From JBJSXF01 sp046086225 (GTDB lineage Bacteria > Actinomycetota > Acidimicrobiia > IMCC26256 > PALSA-610), in the NCBI GenBank assembly GCA_046086225.1, contig JBJSXF010000188.1, positions 1 through 17,065 of the forward strand: DNA of 17,065 nucleotides, read 5' to 3'. The notes below the pieces were generated by a model. It did no database searches. It was not told where the DNA came from and worked only from the letters and a program-made list of their open reading frames with translations. Position 1 is the first letter of the stretch. Every line of letters begins with the position of its first letter. Shown one piece after another: positions 6,384 through 13,894 of this stretch. Made by a program: the position numbers and the translations under genes.

Positions 6384-6547
6384 CGCTGAACCTTTCCGTT
6401 CACATCGGACCCGGGGTTCCGGATCCGGTCCCGCAGCCCCCGAGGGAGTGCGGTCGAGGCTCTGAAGGTTACCGGAGGCTTCACGAGCGCCGGTATCGTG
6501 CGACGAACGGCGGGACGCTTGCGGCAGCCCGTGCGGTTCCTTCCACC

Positions 6548-7777
6548 ATGGCGACCCCGCCCCCCGCTCCCGACGACCGGCCCGACGCCGACCGGCCCGA
6601 GGCCGACCGGCCCACCCCCGATGACGTGCGGGCCGTGCTCGCCGGCGTGCTCGACCCCGAGCTGCGGGCCTCGATCACCGAGCTCGGCATGGTGCGCGAC
6701 GTCGCCGTCGGTGTCGACGGCATCGTCACCGTGCACGTCGCCCTGACCACGGCGGCGTGTCCGCTCCGGGGCCAGATCGGCAACGACGTCCGCGCCAAGG
6801 TGGCCGGCCTGCCCGGCGTCACCGACGTCCGGGTCGAGTACGCCGAAATGACCCAGGAGCAGCGTTCGGCGCTCATGCAGCGGGCCCGGCTCATCGCCTC
6901 GCAGTCGGCGCCCACCACCGAAGTGCCGCCCACCACCCGCGTGCTCGCGGTCGGCAGCGGCAAGGGCGGGGTCGGGAAGTCGTCGGTGACCGCCAACCTC
7001 GCCGCCGCGCTCGCCGACCGTGGCCTCACCGTGGGTGTCCTCGACGCCGACATCTGGGGCTTCTCGATCCCGCGCATGCTCGGTGTGCGGGGTCGCCTCG
7101 CCGGCGAGCGCGCGGCCGACGGCCGAGGGAAGATCGCCCCCCATGAGGTACCGGTCGGCACCGGACGTCTCCGGGTCGTGTCGATGGGGCTGCTCGTCGA
7201 CGACGAGGACACGGCCCTCATGTGGCGCGGTCTGATCCTGGCCAAGGCGCTCGAGCAGTTCCTCGTCGATGTCACCTGGGGCGACCTCGACTACCTCCTG
7301 ATCGACATGCCCCCCGGCACCGGCGACATCCAGATGGCCCTCGCCCGACTGCTCCCCCAAGCCGAGATGCTCGTGGTCACCACACCGGCGAAGGGCGCGC
7401 AGAAGGTCGCGGCCCGCGTCGCCGACATGGCCCGGCGCTCCTACCTGAAGGTGCTCGGTGTCATCGAGAACATGTCGGCGTTCGTCGCGCCCGACGGCAG
7501 CCGCCACGAGATCTTCGGCGCGGGCGGGGGCCGTCGCCTCGCCGCGCTCACCGGCGCGCCGCTCGTGGGTGAGATCCCGATCGAGTCGGCGGTCTCTACC
7601 GGAGGCGACGCCGGTCGACCGGTCGTGATCGCCGACCCGACCAGCCCTGCGGCGGCCGCGCTCCGTGGCGTCGCCGACCGGATCGTCGACGAGTTGCTGC
7701 CGCCGGTCGAGATGGCGGGCTGCACCGCCCGCATGACCGAGCTCCTCGCGCAGCTCGGTACCGACCGGCCTGCCTGA
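6548..7777 (+). CDS. mrp: Mrp/ApbC family iron-sulfur scaffold P-loop ATPase
   Basis: The 409-residue protein has an N-terminal MIP18/DUF59 domain (about residues 24-105, with VLDPELRASITELGMVRDV) and an Mrp/NBP35-type ATPase domain. The deviant Walker A SGKGGVGKSSVTANLA, the LDADIWGFSIPRMLG block, and DYLLIDMPPGTGDIQ are all conserved. Mrp proteins bind and transfer Fe-S clusters. In many homologues a CxxC in the ENMS...C..C...HEIFG segment bridges the dimer; here the segment is ENMSAFVAPDGSRHEIFG with no cysteine, a feature I believe is shared by mycobacterial Mrp. ATG 6548 is chosen because earlier in-frame codons are not conserved and run into erpA; no clear ribosome-binding site precedes it. 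It diverges from erpA across 164 bp, so both may share a regulator. Confidence 0.92.
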   Translation: MATPPPAPDDRPDADRPEADRPTPDDVRAVLAGVLDPELRASITELGMVRDVAVGVDGIVTVHVALTTAACPLRGQIGNDVRAKVAGLPGVTDVRVEYAEMTQEQRSALMQRARLIASQSAPTTEVPPTTRVLAVGSGKGGVGKSSVTANLAAALADRGLTVGVLDADIWGFSIPRMLGVRGRLAGERAADGRGKIAPHEVPVGTGRLRVVSMGLLVDDEDTALMWRGLILAKALEQFLVDVTWGDLDYLLIDMPPGTGDIQMALARLLPQAEMLVVTTPAKGAQKVAARVADMARRSYLKVLGVIENMSAFVAPDGSRHEIFGAGGGRRLAALTGAPLVGEIPIESAVSTGGDAGRPVVIADPTSPAAAALRGVADRIVDELLPPVEMAGCTARMTELLAQLGTDRPA

Positions 7778-7786
7778 CGCACTCGG

Positions 7787-7811
7787 GGCCCGACGCGCCC
7801 CGCCTCGGGCC
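7787..7811. terminator. Hairpin between convergent mrp and DUF779 genes
   Basis: A perfect 7-bp inverted repeat (7787-7793 with 7805-7811) with an 11-base loop lies nine bases after the mrp stop and 27 bases beyond the DUF779 stop. It could end transcription in both directions. There is no T-tract. Confidence 0.45.
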
Positions 7812-7838
7812 GACCGAACCGGCGGGTACCGCGAATCG

Positions 7839-8156
7839 CTACGCGCCGGCCCGGAGGATGAACCGGCAGCCGTACTCGGTCTCGATCGACATCGACTCGG
7901 CGGGGATCTCCTCGACGTCGATCACGAGCTCGTCGCCGACCGGGTACATGCCGCGCAAGAACGCCGAGGCGTAGACGGTGACCCCGCCCACCTCGCCGAC
8001 CGGCTCCGCGTCGGGCCCCGGCCAGTAGTCCTCGTAGAGGAAGGGCGCAGTCGACTCGCAACAGCCGGTGCCGAGGGAGAACACGAGCTCACCGGCCCGG
8101 TCGTGCCGGGCCCGCGCCACGACCTGCGCCGCGGCCTCGGTGCCGGTGACCTTCAC
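7839..8156 (-). CDS. DUF779 family protein
   Basis: The 105-residue protein matches DUF779, a short family of unknown function often encoded beside aldehyde dehydrogenases. The hallmark is a double-cysteine segment, here LGTGCCESTAPF near residues 28-39, followed by VGEVGGVTVYAS and a C-terminal GCRFILRAG; most homologues read SGGCCDGSxPM at the first site. The paired cysteines suggest metal or redox function, but none is established to my knowledge. The GTG at 8156 is chosen because an AGAGGGG ribosome-binding site lies seven bases before it. The aldehyde dehydrogenase gene ends 109 bp upstream on the same strand, separated by a tandem-repeat region, so co-transcription is likely but not certain. 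Confidence 0.85.
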   Translation of the reverse strand: MKVTGTEAAAQVVARARHDRAGELVFSLGTGCCESTAPFLYEDYWPGPDAEPVGEVGGVTVYASAFLRGMYPVGDELVIDVEEIPAESMSIETEYGCRFILRAGA

Positions 8157-8163
8157 CGCCGCG

Positions 8164-8170
8164 CCCCTCT
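8164..8170 (-). promoter_or_regulatory. Ribosome-binding site of the DUF779 gene
   Basis: On the minus strand this reads AGAGGGG and lies seven bases before the GTG at 8156. It decides that start codon. Confidence 0.6.
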
Positions 8171-8184
8171 GCCGCCTGCGCGGC

Positions 8185-8244
8185 GGAGCACGCTCCGGAC
8201 CTCGCGCCGGCCCACGCGCCGGACCTCGCGCCGAGACTCACGCC
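8185..8244. repeat. Five degenerate 12-bp tandem units between ALDH and DUF779 genes
   Basis: The units are 8185-8196, 8197-8208, 8209-8220, 8221-8232 and 8233-8244. The second and fourth are identical (GGACCTCGCGCC); the others differ at three to five positions. The array fills most of the 109-bp gap. A short CCGCC/GGCGG inverted repeat lies at 8172-8186. The gap encodes no recognisable protein. Confidence 0.7.
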
Positions 8245-8265
8245 GTCCGACGAACCCGGAGCCGA

Positions 8266-9774
8266 TCAGATGTTCCCGGAGAGTGCAGCGAAGTGCAGGT
8301 AGCCGTCGCGGCTGCCGGCCGTGTTCTCCCACACGTGCTTGATCTGCCGGTACTCGTTGAAGCCGTAGTCGCCCAGCTCGCGGCCGATGCCCGACTGCTT
8401 GTAGCCACCGAACGGCTGGGTCGGCGTGATCATGTGGTAGTCGTTGATCCACACGGTGCCGGTGCGCATCCCTGCGGCCACGCAGTTGGCCCGACCCGAG
8501 TCGGTCGACCACACGCCGCCGCCGAGGCCGTAGATCGAGTCGTTCGCGATCTTCACCGCCTCCTCGTCGGAGTCGAACGGGATCACGCAGAGCACCGGCC
8601 CGAAGATCTCCTCCTGGGCGATGCGCATCGAGTTGTCGGCCTCGAAGATGGTCGGCGTGAAGAACGCGGTGGCGTCGAGCCCCTCGGCCAGGCCGGTGGG
8701 CCGGGTGCCGCCGCAGAGCAGCTTGGCCCCCTCGTCGAGCCCCAGCTTCACGTAGCGCTCGGCGGTGTCGGCCTGCGACGGGCTGACGAGCGGGCCGAGG
8801 TCGGAGGCCATGTCCATGTTGTCGCCGATGACGAGCTTGCCGGCCCGCTCCACGAGCATCCCGACGAACTCGTCGTAGATCTTGCGGGAGACGAGGGCCC
8901 GCGTGCCCGACTCGCAGACCTGACCGTTGTGGAAGAACGTGCCCCACAGCACGCCGGCGGCGGCGAGGTCGAGGTCGGCGTCGTCGAGGACGATGTTGGC
9001 CGACTTGCCCCCGAGTTCGAGGGTGACCTTCTTCACCGTGCCCGAGGCGAGCTGCATGATGCGACGCCCCACCTCGGTCGAGCCGGTGAACGCCACCTTG
9101 TCGACGAGCGGGTGCTGGGCGAGCTCCTCGCCCGCGCTCCCACCGGGACCGGTGATGAGGTTGACGACACCGGGCGGGATGTCGGCCTCGGCGCAGGCCC
9201 GCACCATCTCGACCGCGCTGAGCGAGGTGAAGCTCGCCGGCTTCAGCACGACGGAGTTGCCCGCCGCGATCGCCGGGGCGATCTTCCAGCCGGCCATGAG
9301 GAACGGGAAGTTCCAGGGCACGATGCCCGAGCAGACGCCGATGGGCTCGTAGCGCACCGTCGACTTCGCGGGCGGGAACGGCGACACGCCCCGGTCGACC
9401 TCGTCGGGCTGACTCTCGGCGAGCTCGGCGAAGGTGTTGAACGTGCCGACCGCGCCGGGCACGTCGGCGAACATCGCTTTGCGCATGGTGCCCCCGCCGT
9501 CACGCGCCTCGATCTCGGCGAGCTCGGCGGCCCGACCGTTGAGGATCTCGGCGACGGCGCGCAACTTCGCAGCACGCTCGGCACCGGTCATACGCGCCCA
9601 CGGGCCGTCGTCGAACGCCCGCCGGGCGGCCTCGACCGCCCGCTGGGCGTCGGCCCGGCCCGCCTTGGCGAGGTCGCCGATCTTCTCGCCCGTGGACGGG
9701 GCGTAGGTCTCGAAGGTCTCGCCCGATTCGGCGTCGACCCACTGGCCGTCGATGAAGAGCTGCGTCGCGGTCAT
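8266..9774 (-). CDS. NAD(P)-dependent aldehyde dehydrogenase
   Basis: The 502-residue protein is a full-length classical aldehyde dehydrogenase that oxidises an aldehyde to its carboxylate in the cytoplasm. Catalytic residues are intact: Asn155 in VPWNFP, Lys178 in VVLKPA, Glu253 in LELGGKS, and nucleophile Cys287 in NGQVCESGTR. The EEIFGPV and C-terminal PFGGYKQSGIGRE blocks are also present. The resemblance is to the betaine-aldehyde/phenylacetaldehyde-type group, but substrate cannot be read from sequence. ATG 9774 is supported by a strong AGGGAGG ribosome-binding site. The metallo-hydrolase gene ends 42 bp upstream and the DUF779 gene follows, giving a probable three-gene operon. DUF779 genes frequently neighbour acetaldehyde-type dehydrogenases, which hints at a short-chain aldehyde substrate; this is inference. 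Confidence 0.95.
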   Translation of the reverse strand: MTATQLFIDGQWVDAESGETFETYAPSTGEKIGDLAKAGRADAQRAVEAARRAFDDGPWARMTGAERAAKLRAVAEILNGRAAELAEIEARDGGGTMRKAMFADVPGAVGTFNTFAELAESQPDEVDRGVSPFPPAKSTVRYEPIGVCSGIVPWNFPFLMAGWKIAPAIAAGNSVVLKPASFTSLSAVEMVRACAEADIPPGVVNLITGPGGSAGEELAQHPLVDKVAFTGSTEVGRRIMQLASGTVKKVTLELGGKSANIVLDDADLDLAAAGVLWGTFFHNGQVCESGTRALVSRKIYDEFVGMLVERAGKLVIGDNMDMASDLGPLVSPSQADTAERYVKLGLDEGAKLLCGGTRPTGLAEGLDATAFFTPTIFEADNSMRIAQEEIFGPVLCVIPFDSDEEAVKIANDSIYGLGGGVWSTDSGRANCVAAGMRTGTVWINDYHMITPTQPFGGYKQSGIGRELGDYGFNEYRQIKHVWENTAGSRDGYLHFAALSGNI

Positions 9775-9816
9775 GGTTCCTCCCTGGCTCGCAGTGGGAC
9801 CACGGTAACCCCGGGG

Positions 9817-10656
9817 TCAGACGAGTCGCCAAGTGCCGGTGTACCCCCGGCCGTCGGCCCGACCTTCGGCCCGCAGTTTGCGGAGGTGGGCGTAGATCTG
9901 GCGGCGGGCCATCTCAGCCAGGCCGGGGGCCAGGTCGGGGTAGATCGTGCGAGCCAGGCGTCGCACCGTGCGGGGCGCCTCGGCGAGGAGCGCGACCACC
10001 TCCCGCTCGCGGAGCCGCCGGTGGGCGAGGTACGAGTCGAGCACGACCTTCGGGTCGGTCATGACCGCGCCGTGACCGGGGAGGATCCGGGCGAGCCGAC
10101 GGAGGGCCCGGAGCCGCTCGAGCGAGGTGAGGTACGCGGCCATGTCGCCGCCCCGTTGCGGGTTGACGACCGTGGTGGTGCCCTCGAGCACGTGGTCGCC
10201 GGTGAGGAGCGTCCGCTCCTCCTCGAGGAGCAGGCACGCATGGTTGGGCGCGTGCCCGGGTGTGTGGAGCACCGTGAGCCGGAACTCGCTCCCGGCGATC
10301 GTGTCGCCGTCGGCGAGCACCCGGTCGATCGGCACGGTGACGGCATCGGCGCGGGGCGCTCCGGGGAGCGCGCACACCGGCGCGCCGGTGCGTTCCCGGA
10401 TCGCGGCGGCCGCGGGCCAGTGATCGGGGTGCGTGTGCGTGAGCACGATCCCGCGCACGCGCTCGGGATCGGCCGCACCGAGCACGGCTTCGATGTGCCG
10501 GTCGAGGGCCGGACCCGGGTCGACGATCGCGACCTCGTCGACCCCGACGAGATACGTGTTCGTGCCCGCGCCGGTCATGAGGCCGGGGTTGTCGGCGATC
10601 ACCCTGCGCACCAGCGGCGACAGGGCCCGCGGCGCCTCGACGGTCAGGTCGGACAC
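9817..10656 (-). CDS. Metallo-beta-lactamase-fold hydrolase, LACTB2/glyoxalase II-like
   Basis: The 279-residue protein has an MBL-fold domain with NPGLMTGAGTNTYLVG at the N-terminus, the metal-binding THTHPDHW motif, HTPGHAPNH, TGDHVLEGTT and LPGHGAV. These supply the usual two-metal ligand set. The last 60 or so residues (RTVRRLARTIYPDL onward) look like the winged-helix domain found at the C-terminus of LACTB2-like MBL proteins. Such proteins act as thioesterases, nucleases or glyoxalase II-like enzymes, so the substrate is open. The start is taken as GTG 10656, which gives the standard short lead before NPGLMT and has a GGTGGGGA stretch just upstream; the frame is open further upstream. 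Its neighbour is the aldehyde dehydrogenase, 42 bp downstream. The 34-bp gap to divergent selA leaves little promoter space. Confidence 0.88.
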   Translation of the reverse strand: MSDLTVEAPRALSPLVRRVIADNPGLMTGAGTNTYLVGVDEVAIVDPGPALDRHIEAVLGAADPERVRGIVLTHTHPDHWPAAAAIRERTGAPVCALPGAPRADAVTVPIDRVLADGDTIAGSEFRLTVLHTPGHAPNHACLLLEEERTLLTGDHVLEGTTTVVNPQRGGDMAAYLTSLERLRALRRLARILPGHGAVMTDPKVVLDSYLAHRRLREREVVALLAEAPRTVRRLARTIYPDLAPGLAEMARRQIYAHLRKLRAEGRADGRGYTGTWRLV

Positions 10657-10690
10657 GTCATCCCCACCCGACCCTTCGTTCCACGCGACG

Positions 10691-12187
10691 ATGCTACGAG
10701 CCGGTCGTAACCTCCCGGTCGTGGCGGACGCCCGGGACGACGAACACCTGAACGACGAGCACCTGAACGACGAGCATGCGGGCGACGAGCGCCGGCGCCT
10801 GCCGAGCGTCGAGCGGGTGCTCGCCGATCTCGACCCCGCGGTTCCCCATGGCGTGCGAGCCCGGATCGCCCGGGCCGTGATCGCCGAGGCCCGGGCCGGA
10901 CGCCTCGCGCCCGCCGCAGTCGGACCGGAGGCCACGCGGCGAGCGGCCGACTTCCGGACCGGGCTGCTCGGCCCGGTGATCAACGCCACGGGCGTGCTCC
11001 TGCACACCAACCTCGGCCGGGCGCCGATCGGCCGTGACGCCGTCGAGGCGATGATCGGCGCCGCGGGGTACGCCAACGTCGAGTACCGCCTGACCGAGGG
11101 CGTGCGGGGCTCCCGCCACGAGCACGCCGGCGCGCTGCTCGCCGCGGCGTGCGGCGCGGAAGCGGGCATCGTCGTCAACAACAACGCCGCCGCGGTGCTC
11201 CTCGTGCTCGCCGCCCTGGCCCGGGACCGCCGGGTCGTGGTCTCCCGGGGTGAGCTCGTCGAGATCGGCGGGGGCTTCCGGGTGCCCGACATCCTCGCCG
11301 AGACCGGCGCCCGGCTCGTCGAGGTCGGCACCACCAATCGCACGACGGTGGACGACTACGAGCGGGCCCTCGACGACGACGTCGCGCTCGTGATGAAGAT
11401 CCACGCGTCGAACTACCGGATGGTCGGCTTCGTCGCCGCGGCCGGCGTCGCCGAACTCGCGCCGCTCGGCCGTCCGGTCGTCGTCGATGCGGGCTCGGGC
11501 CTGCTCGACGACACGGTGCCCTGGCTCGCCGAGCGGCCGGAGTGGCTGCGCGACGAACCCGGGGTACGGCAGTGCCTCGATGCGGGCGCCGCGCTCGTGA
11601 CCTTCTCGGGCGACAAGCTGCTCGGCGGACCCCAGGCCGGGATCGTGGTCGGCCGCCGCGAGCTCATCGACCGCATGAAGGCCCATCCCCTGGCCCGGGC
11701 CCTGCGGGCCGACAAGGTGACCCTCGCCGGGCTGCAGGCCGTCGCCGCTGCGTACCTCGACGGGCAGGCGGGCGCGATCCCGTTCTGGAGGATGGCGGCC
11801 ATGCCGGTTTCGGCGCTCGCCGAACGGGCCGGGTCGGTCGTCGCCGCGCTGACGTCGGCCGGGGTCACCGCGACCGCGATCACCACCGAGGCCGTGGCCG
11901 GGGGCGGCGCACTGCCCGGGCTCGGGATCCCGTCGGCGGGCGTCGCGGTGGACACCCGGCGCGCCGTGGCCTTCGCCGCCGCGCTGCGAACCGACCGCAT
12001 CGTGGCCCGCATCGAGGACGGCCGGGTCGTCTGCGATCTCCGCACCGTCGACCCGACCGACGACGATCGACTCGTCGCCGCGCTCGTCGCCGCATCCACT
12101 CCGACCACCCCGTCCACCCCATCCACCCCGCCCAGTCCGACCGACGCGTCGATCACGCCCGGCCCGGACCCCGCCGACCGGACCTGA
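10691..12187 (+). CDS. selA: L-seryl-tRNA(Sec) selenium transferase
   Basis: The 498-residue protein is SelA, the PLP-dependent enzyme that converts seryl-tRNA(Sec) to selenocysteyl-tRNA(Sec) using selenophosphate. Conserved blocks are LPSVERVLADL, INATGVLLHTNLGRAP, YANVEYRLTEGVRG, GIVVNNNAAAVLLVL, SRGELVEIGGGFRVP, IHASNYRMVGF, DAGSGLLDD, and TFSGDKLLGGPQAG, where Lys309 is the PLP-binding lysine. It is somewhat longer than most SelA proteins because of a repeat-containing N-terminal extension (DDEHLNDEHLNDEH) and a Thr/Pro/Ser-rich tail of about 30 residues. ATG 10691 is the first start; GTG 10721 is an in-frame alternative that would still keep the whole conserved region. selB follows after 12 bp, forming the standard selAB operon. 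Confidence 0.95.
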   Translation: MLRAGRNLPVVADARDDEHLNDEHLNDEHAGDERRRLPSVERVLADLDPAVPHGVRARIARAVIAEARAGRLAPAAVGPEATRRAADFRTGLLGPVINATGVLLHTNLGRAPIGRDAVEAMIGAAGYANVEYRLTEGVRGSRHEHAGALLAAACGAEAGIVVNNNAAAVLLVLAALARDRRVVVSRGELVEIGGGFRVPDILAETGARLVEVGTTNRTTVDDYERALDDDVALVMKIHASNYRMVGFVAAAGVAELAPLGRPVVVDAGSGLLDDTVPWLAERPEWLRDEPGVRQCLDAGAALVTFSGDKLLGGPQAGIVVGRRELIDRMKAHPLARALRADKVTLAGLQAVAAAYLDGQAGAIPFWRMAAMPVSALAERAGSVVAALTSAGVTATAITTEAVAGGGALPGLGIPSAGVAVDTRRAVAFAAALRTDRIVARIEDGRVVCDLRTVDPTDDDRLVAALVAASTPTTPSTPSTPPSPTDASITPGPDPADRT

Positions 12188-12199
12188 GGCGCCGAGCCC

Positions 12200-13894
12200 G
12201 TGCGGACGGTCGCCACCGCCGGTCACGTCGACCACGGCAAGTCGACGCTCGTGCAGGCCCTCACCGGCACCGACCCCGACCGATTCCCGGAGGAGAAGGC
12301 CCGGGGACTCACGATCGACCTCGGCTACGCGTTCTGCACGTTGCCCTCGGGGCGGACCGTCGGCTTCGTCGACGTGCCCGGTCACGTGCGGTTCGTGAAG
12401 AACATGCTGGCCGGGGTCGGGGCCGTCGACCTCGCGCTCCTCGTCGTCGCCGCGAACGAGGGGTGGATGCCCCAGACCGAGGAGCACGTGCAGATCCTCG
12501 ACCTGCTCGGGATCGATCACGGGATCGTGGCCCTCACCAAGACCGCGATCACCGATCCCGAACTCGCGCTGCTCACCCGGCTCGAGATCGAGGAGCGGCT
12601 CGACTGGCCCGTGATCCCCGTCGACTCGCCGACCGGTGCCGGTCTCGACGAGCTCGGCGCCGCGCTCGACGCCCTGCTCGCGGGCGCGCCCGCGCCCCGT
12701 GACGACGATCGGCCGCGGCTGTGGGTCGACCGGGTCTTCGCGGCGCGCGGGTCGGGCACGGTGGTCACCGGCACGCTCACCGGCGGATCGCTCGCGCGCG
12801 ACGAGGAGGTCGCCGTGGCGCCGGGCGACCGGCGGGCCCGCATCCGCGGCATCGAGTCGCGCGGCGAGCGGCTCGACGCCGTCGGACCCGGGGCCCGGGT
12901 CGCCCTGAACCTGGCCGGGATCGACCATCACGAGCTGCGTCGGGGGGATGCCGTCGTGCGCCCCGGTCAGTGGGCCGAGGTCACCGTGGTCGACGTGGCC
13001 CTTCGGCTGCTCCCGGGCCGGGAGCAGCCGCGCCGCACCGAGGTGACGATGCACGTCGGATCGGGGGAGCAGCGGGCCCGCCTCCGCCTCCTCGACGATG
13101 GGGGCACCACCGCCCGGGTCCGGTTCGACCGACCGGTCGTGCTCGCGCCGGGCGATCGGATCGTGCTGCGGTCGACCGGGGCCCGGGCGACCGTCGGCGG
13201 CGCGACCGTCCTCGACCTCGCGCCCGCCCGCCGCACGGCGGACGCCCTCACCCGGCTCGCCCGGCCCCTGGGCGCGCGAGTCCTCGCGGCCCGACCCTGG
13301 TGCCGACCCGACGAGTTCACCCGCCTCGCGGGCCGTCCCCCCGGCGACGACGACGGCGAGCCGGTCGGCGAGTGGATCGTCGCCCCCACCGAGCTGGCCC
13401 GGGTGCGGGCCCGGGCCACCGAGCTCGCCCGGGACGGCTGGCCCCCGATCACGACCCTCGCCGCCGGGTGCGGGGTCGAGGTCGGTCAGCTGCGCGCTGC
13501 GCTCGGTGACGCGCTGCCCGCGGCGACGACAGCGACCACCGATGATCCCGCCGCCCGCGCCCTCGTCGAGGCGCTCGGGGCCGAGCCGTTCGCGCCACCT
13601 GCGCCCCGCGACCTCGGCGCCGATCCCGCGCTCGTGCGGGCGTTGACGCGTGCGGGCGTGCTCGTCGAGGCCGGCGGTGTGTGCTTCACCGCCGCGGCTG
13701 TCGAAGCGGCCGTGCAGCGCATCGCCGAGGCCGTCACCGCACGGGGCGAGCTGAGCGTCGCCGACGCCCGCGACCTGCTCGGCACGTCTCGCAAGTACGT
13801 GCTGCCGTTGCTCGAGCGCGCGGATCGCGCCGGGGTCACCCGGCGGCGGGGGGAGAGCCGGGTGCCGGGTCCGCGGGCGGCGGATCGCCGCTGA
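12200..13894 (+). CDS. selB: Selenocysteine-specific translation elongation factor
   Basis: The 564-residue protein is SelB, the GTPase that delivers selenocysteyl-tRNA to UGA codons marked by a SECIS element. The G1 loop GHVDHGKST (8-16), the EEKARGLTIDLGYAF switch I block (31-45), and DVPGH with HVRFVKNMLAG (58 on) are clear. The G4 motif, usually TKxD in SelB, reads TKTA (113-116), so the guanine-contacting aspartate is replaced by alanine. EF-Tu-like domains II and III follow, then winged-helix repeats; the last contains ARDLLGTSRKYVLPLLE, the typical SelB C-terminal RNA-binding module. GTG 12200 starts directly at the G domain, 12 bp after selA; a GAGG lies ten bases before it. The 3' end overlaps the convergent nfeD gene by 59 bp. 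Confidence 0.94.
   Translation: MRTVATAGHVDHGKSTLVQALTGTDPDRFPEEKARGLTIDLGYAFCTLPSGRTVGFVDVPGHVRFVKNMLAGVGAVDLALLVVAANEGWMPQTEEHVQILDLLGIDHGIVALTKTAITDPELALLTRLEIEERLDWPVIPVDSPTGAGLDELGAALDALLAGAPAPRDDDRPRLWVDRVFAARGSGTVVTGTLTGGSLARDEEVAVAPGDRRARIRGIESRGERLDAVGPGARVALNLAGIDHHELRRGDAVVRPGQWAEVTVVDVALRLLPGREQPRRTEVTMHVGSGEQRARLRLLDDGGTTARVRFDRPVVLAPGDRIVLRSTGARATVGGATVLDLAPARRTADALTRLARPLGARVLAARPWCRPDEFTRLAGRPPGDDDGEPVGEWIVAPTELARVRARATELARDGWPPITTLAAGCGVEVGQLRAALGDALPAATTATTDDPAARALVEALGAEPFAPPAPRDLGADPALVRALTRAGVLVEAGGVCFTAAAVEAAVQRIAEAVTARGELSVADARDLLGTSRKYVLPLLERADRAGVTRRRGESRVPGPRAADRR

Noticed and set aside
6419..6428. Palindrome CCGGATCCGG in the erpA-mrp divergent region
   Set aside because: A ten-base palindrome is not rare in DNA this GC-rich, and no second copy or known operator consensus was seen.
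6469..6499. Possible mrp promoter TTACCG, 19-base spacer, TATCGT
   Set aside because: Both hexamers match poorly and the spacer is long; not strong enough to list as a feature.
8185..8244. Interpretation of the 12-bp tandem units as a CRISPR array
   Set aside because: The units are contiguous without spacers and far too short.
8068..10710. An 880-codon plus-strand frame antisense to the DUF779, ALDH and MBL genes
   Set aside because: The opposite strand encodes intact enzymes with catalytic motifs; the frame has shadow-type composition.
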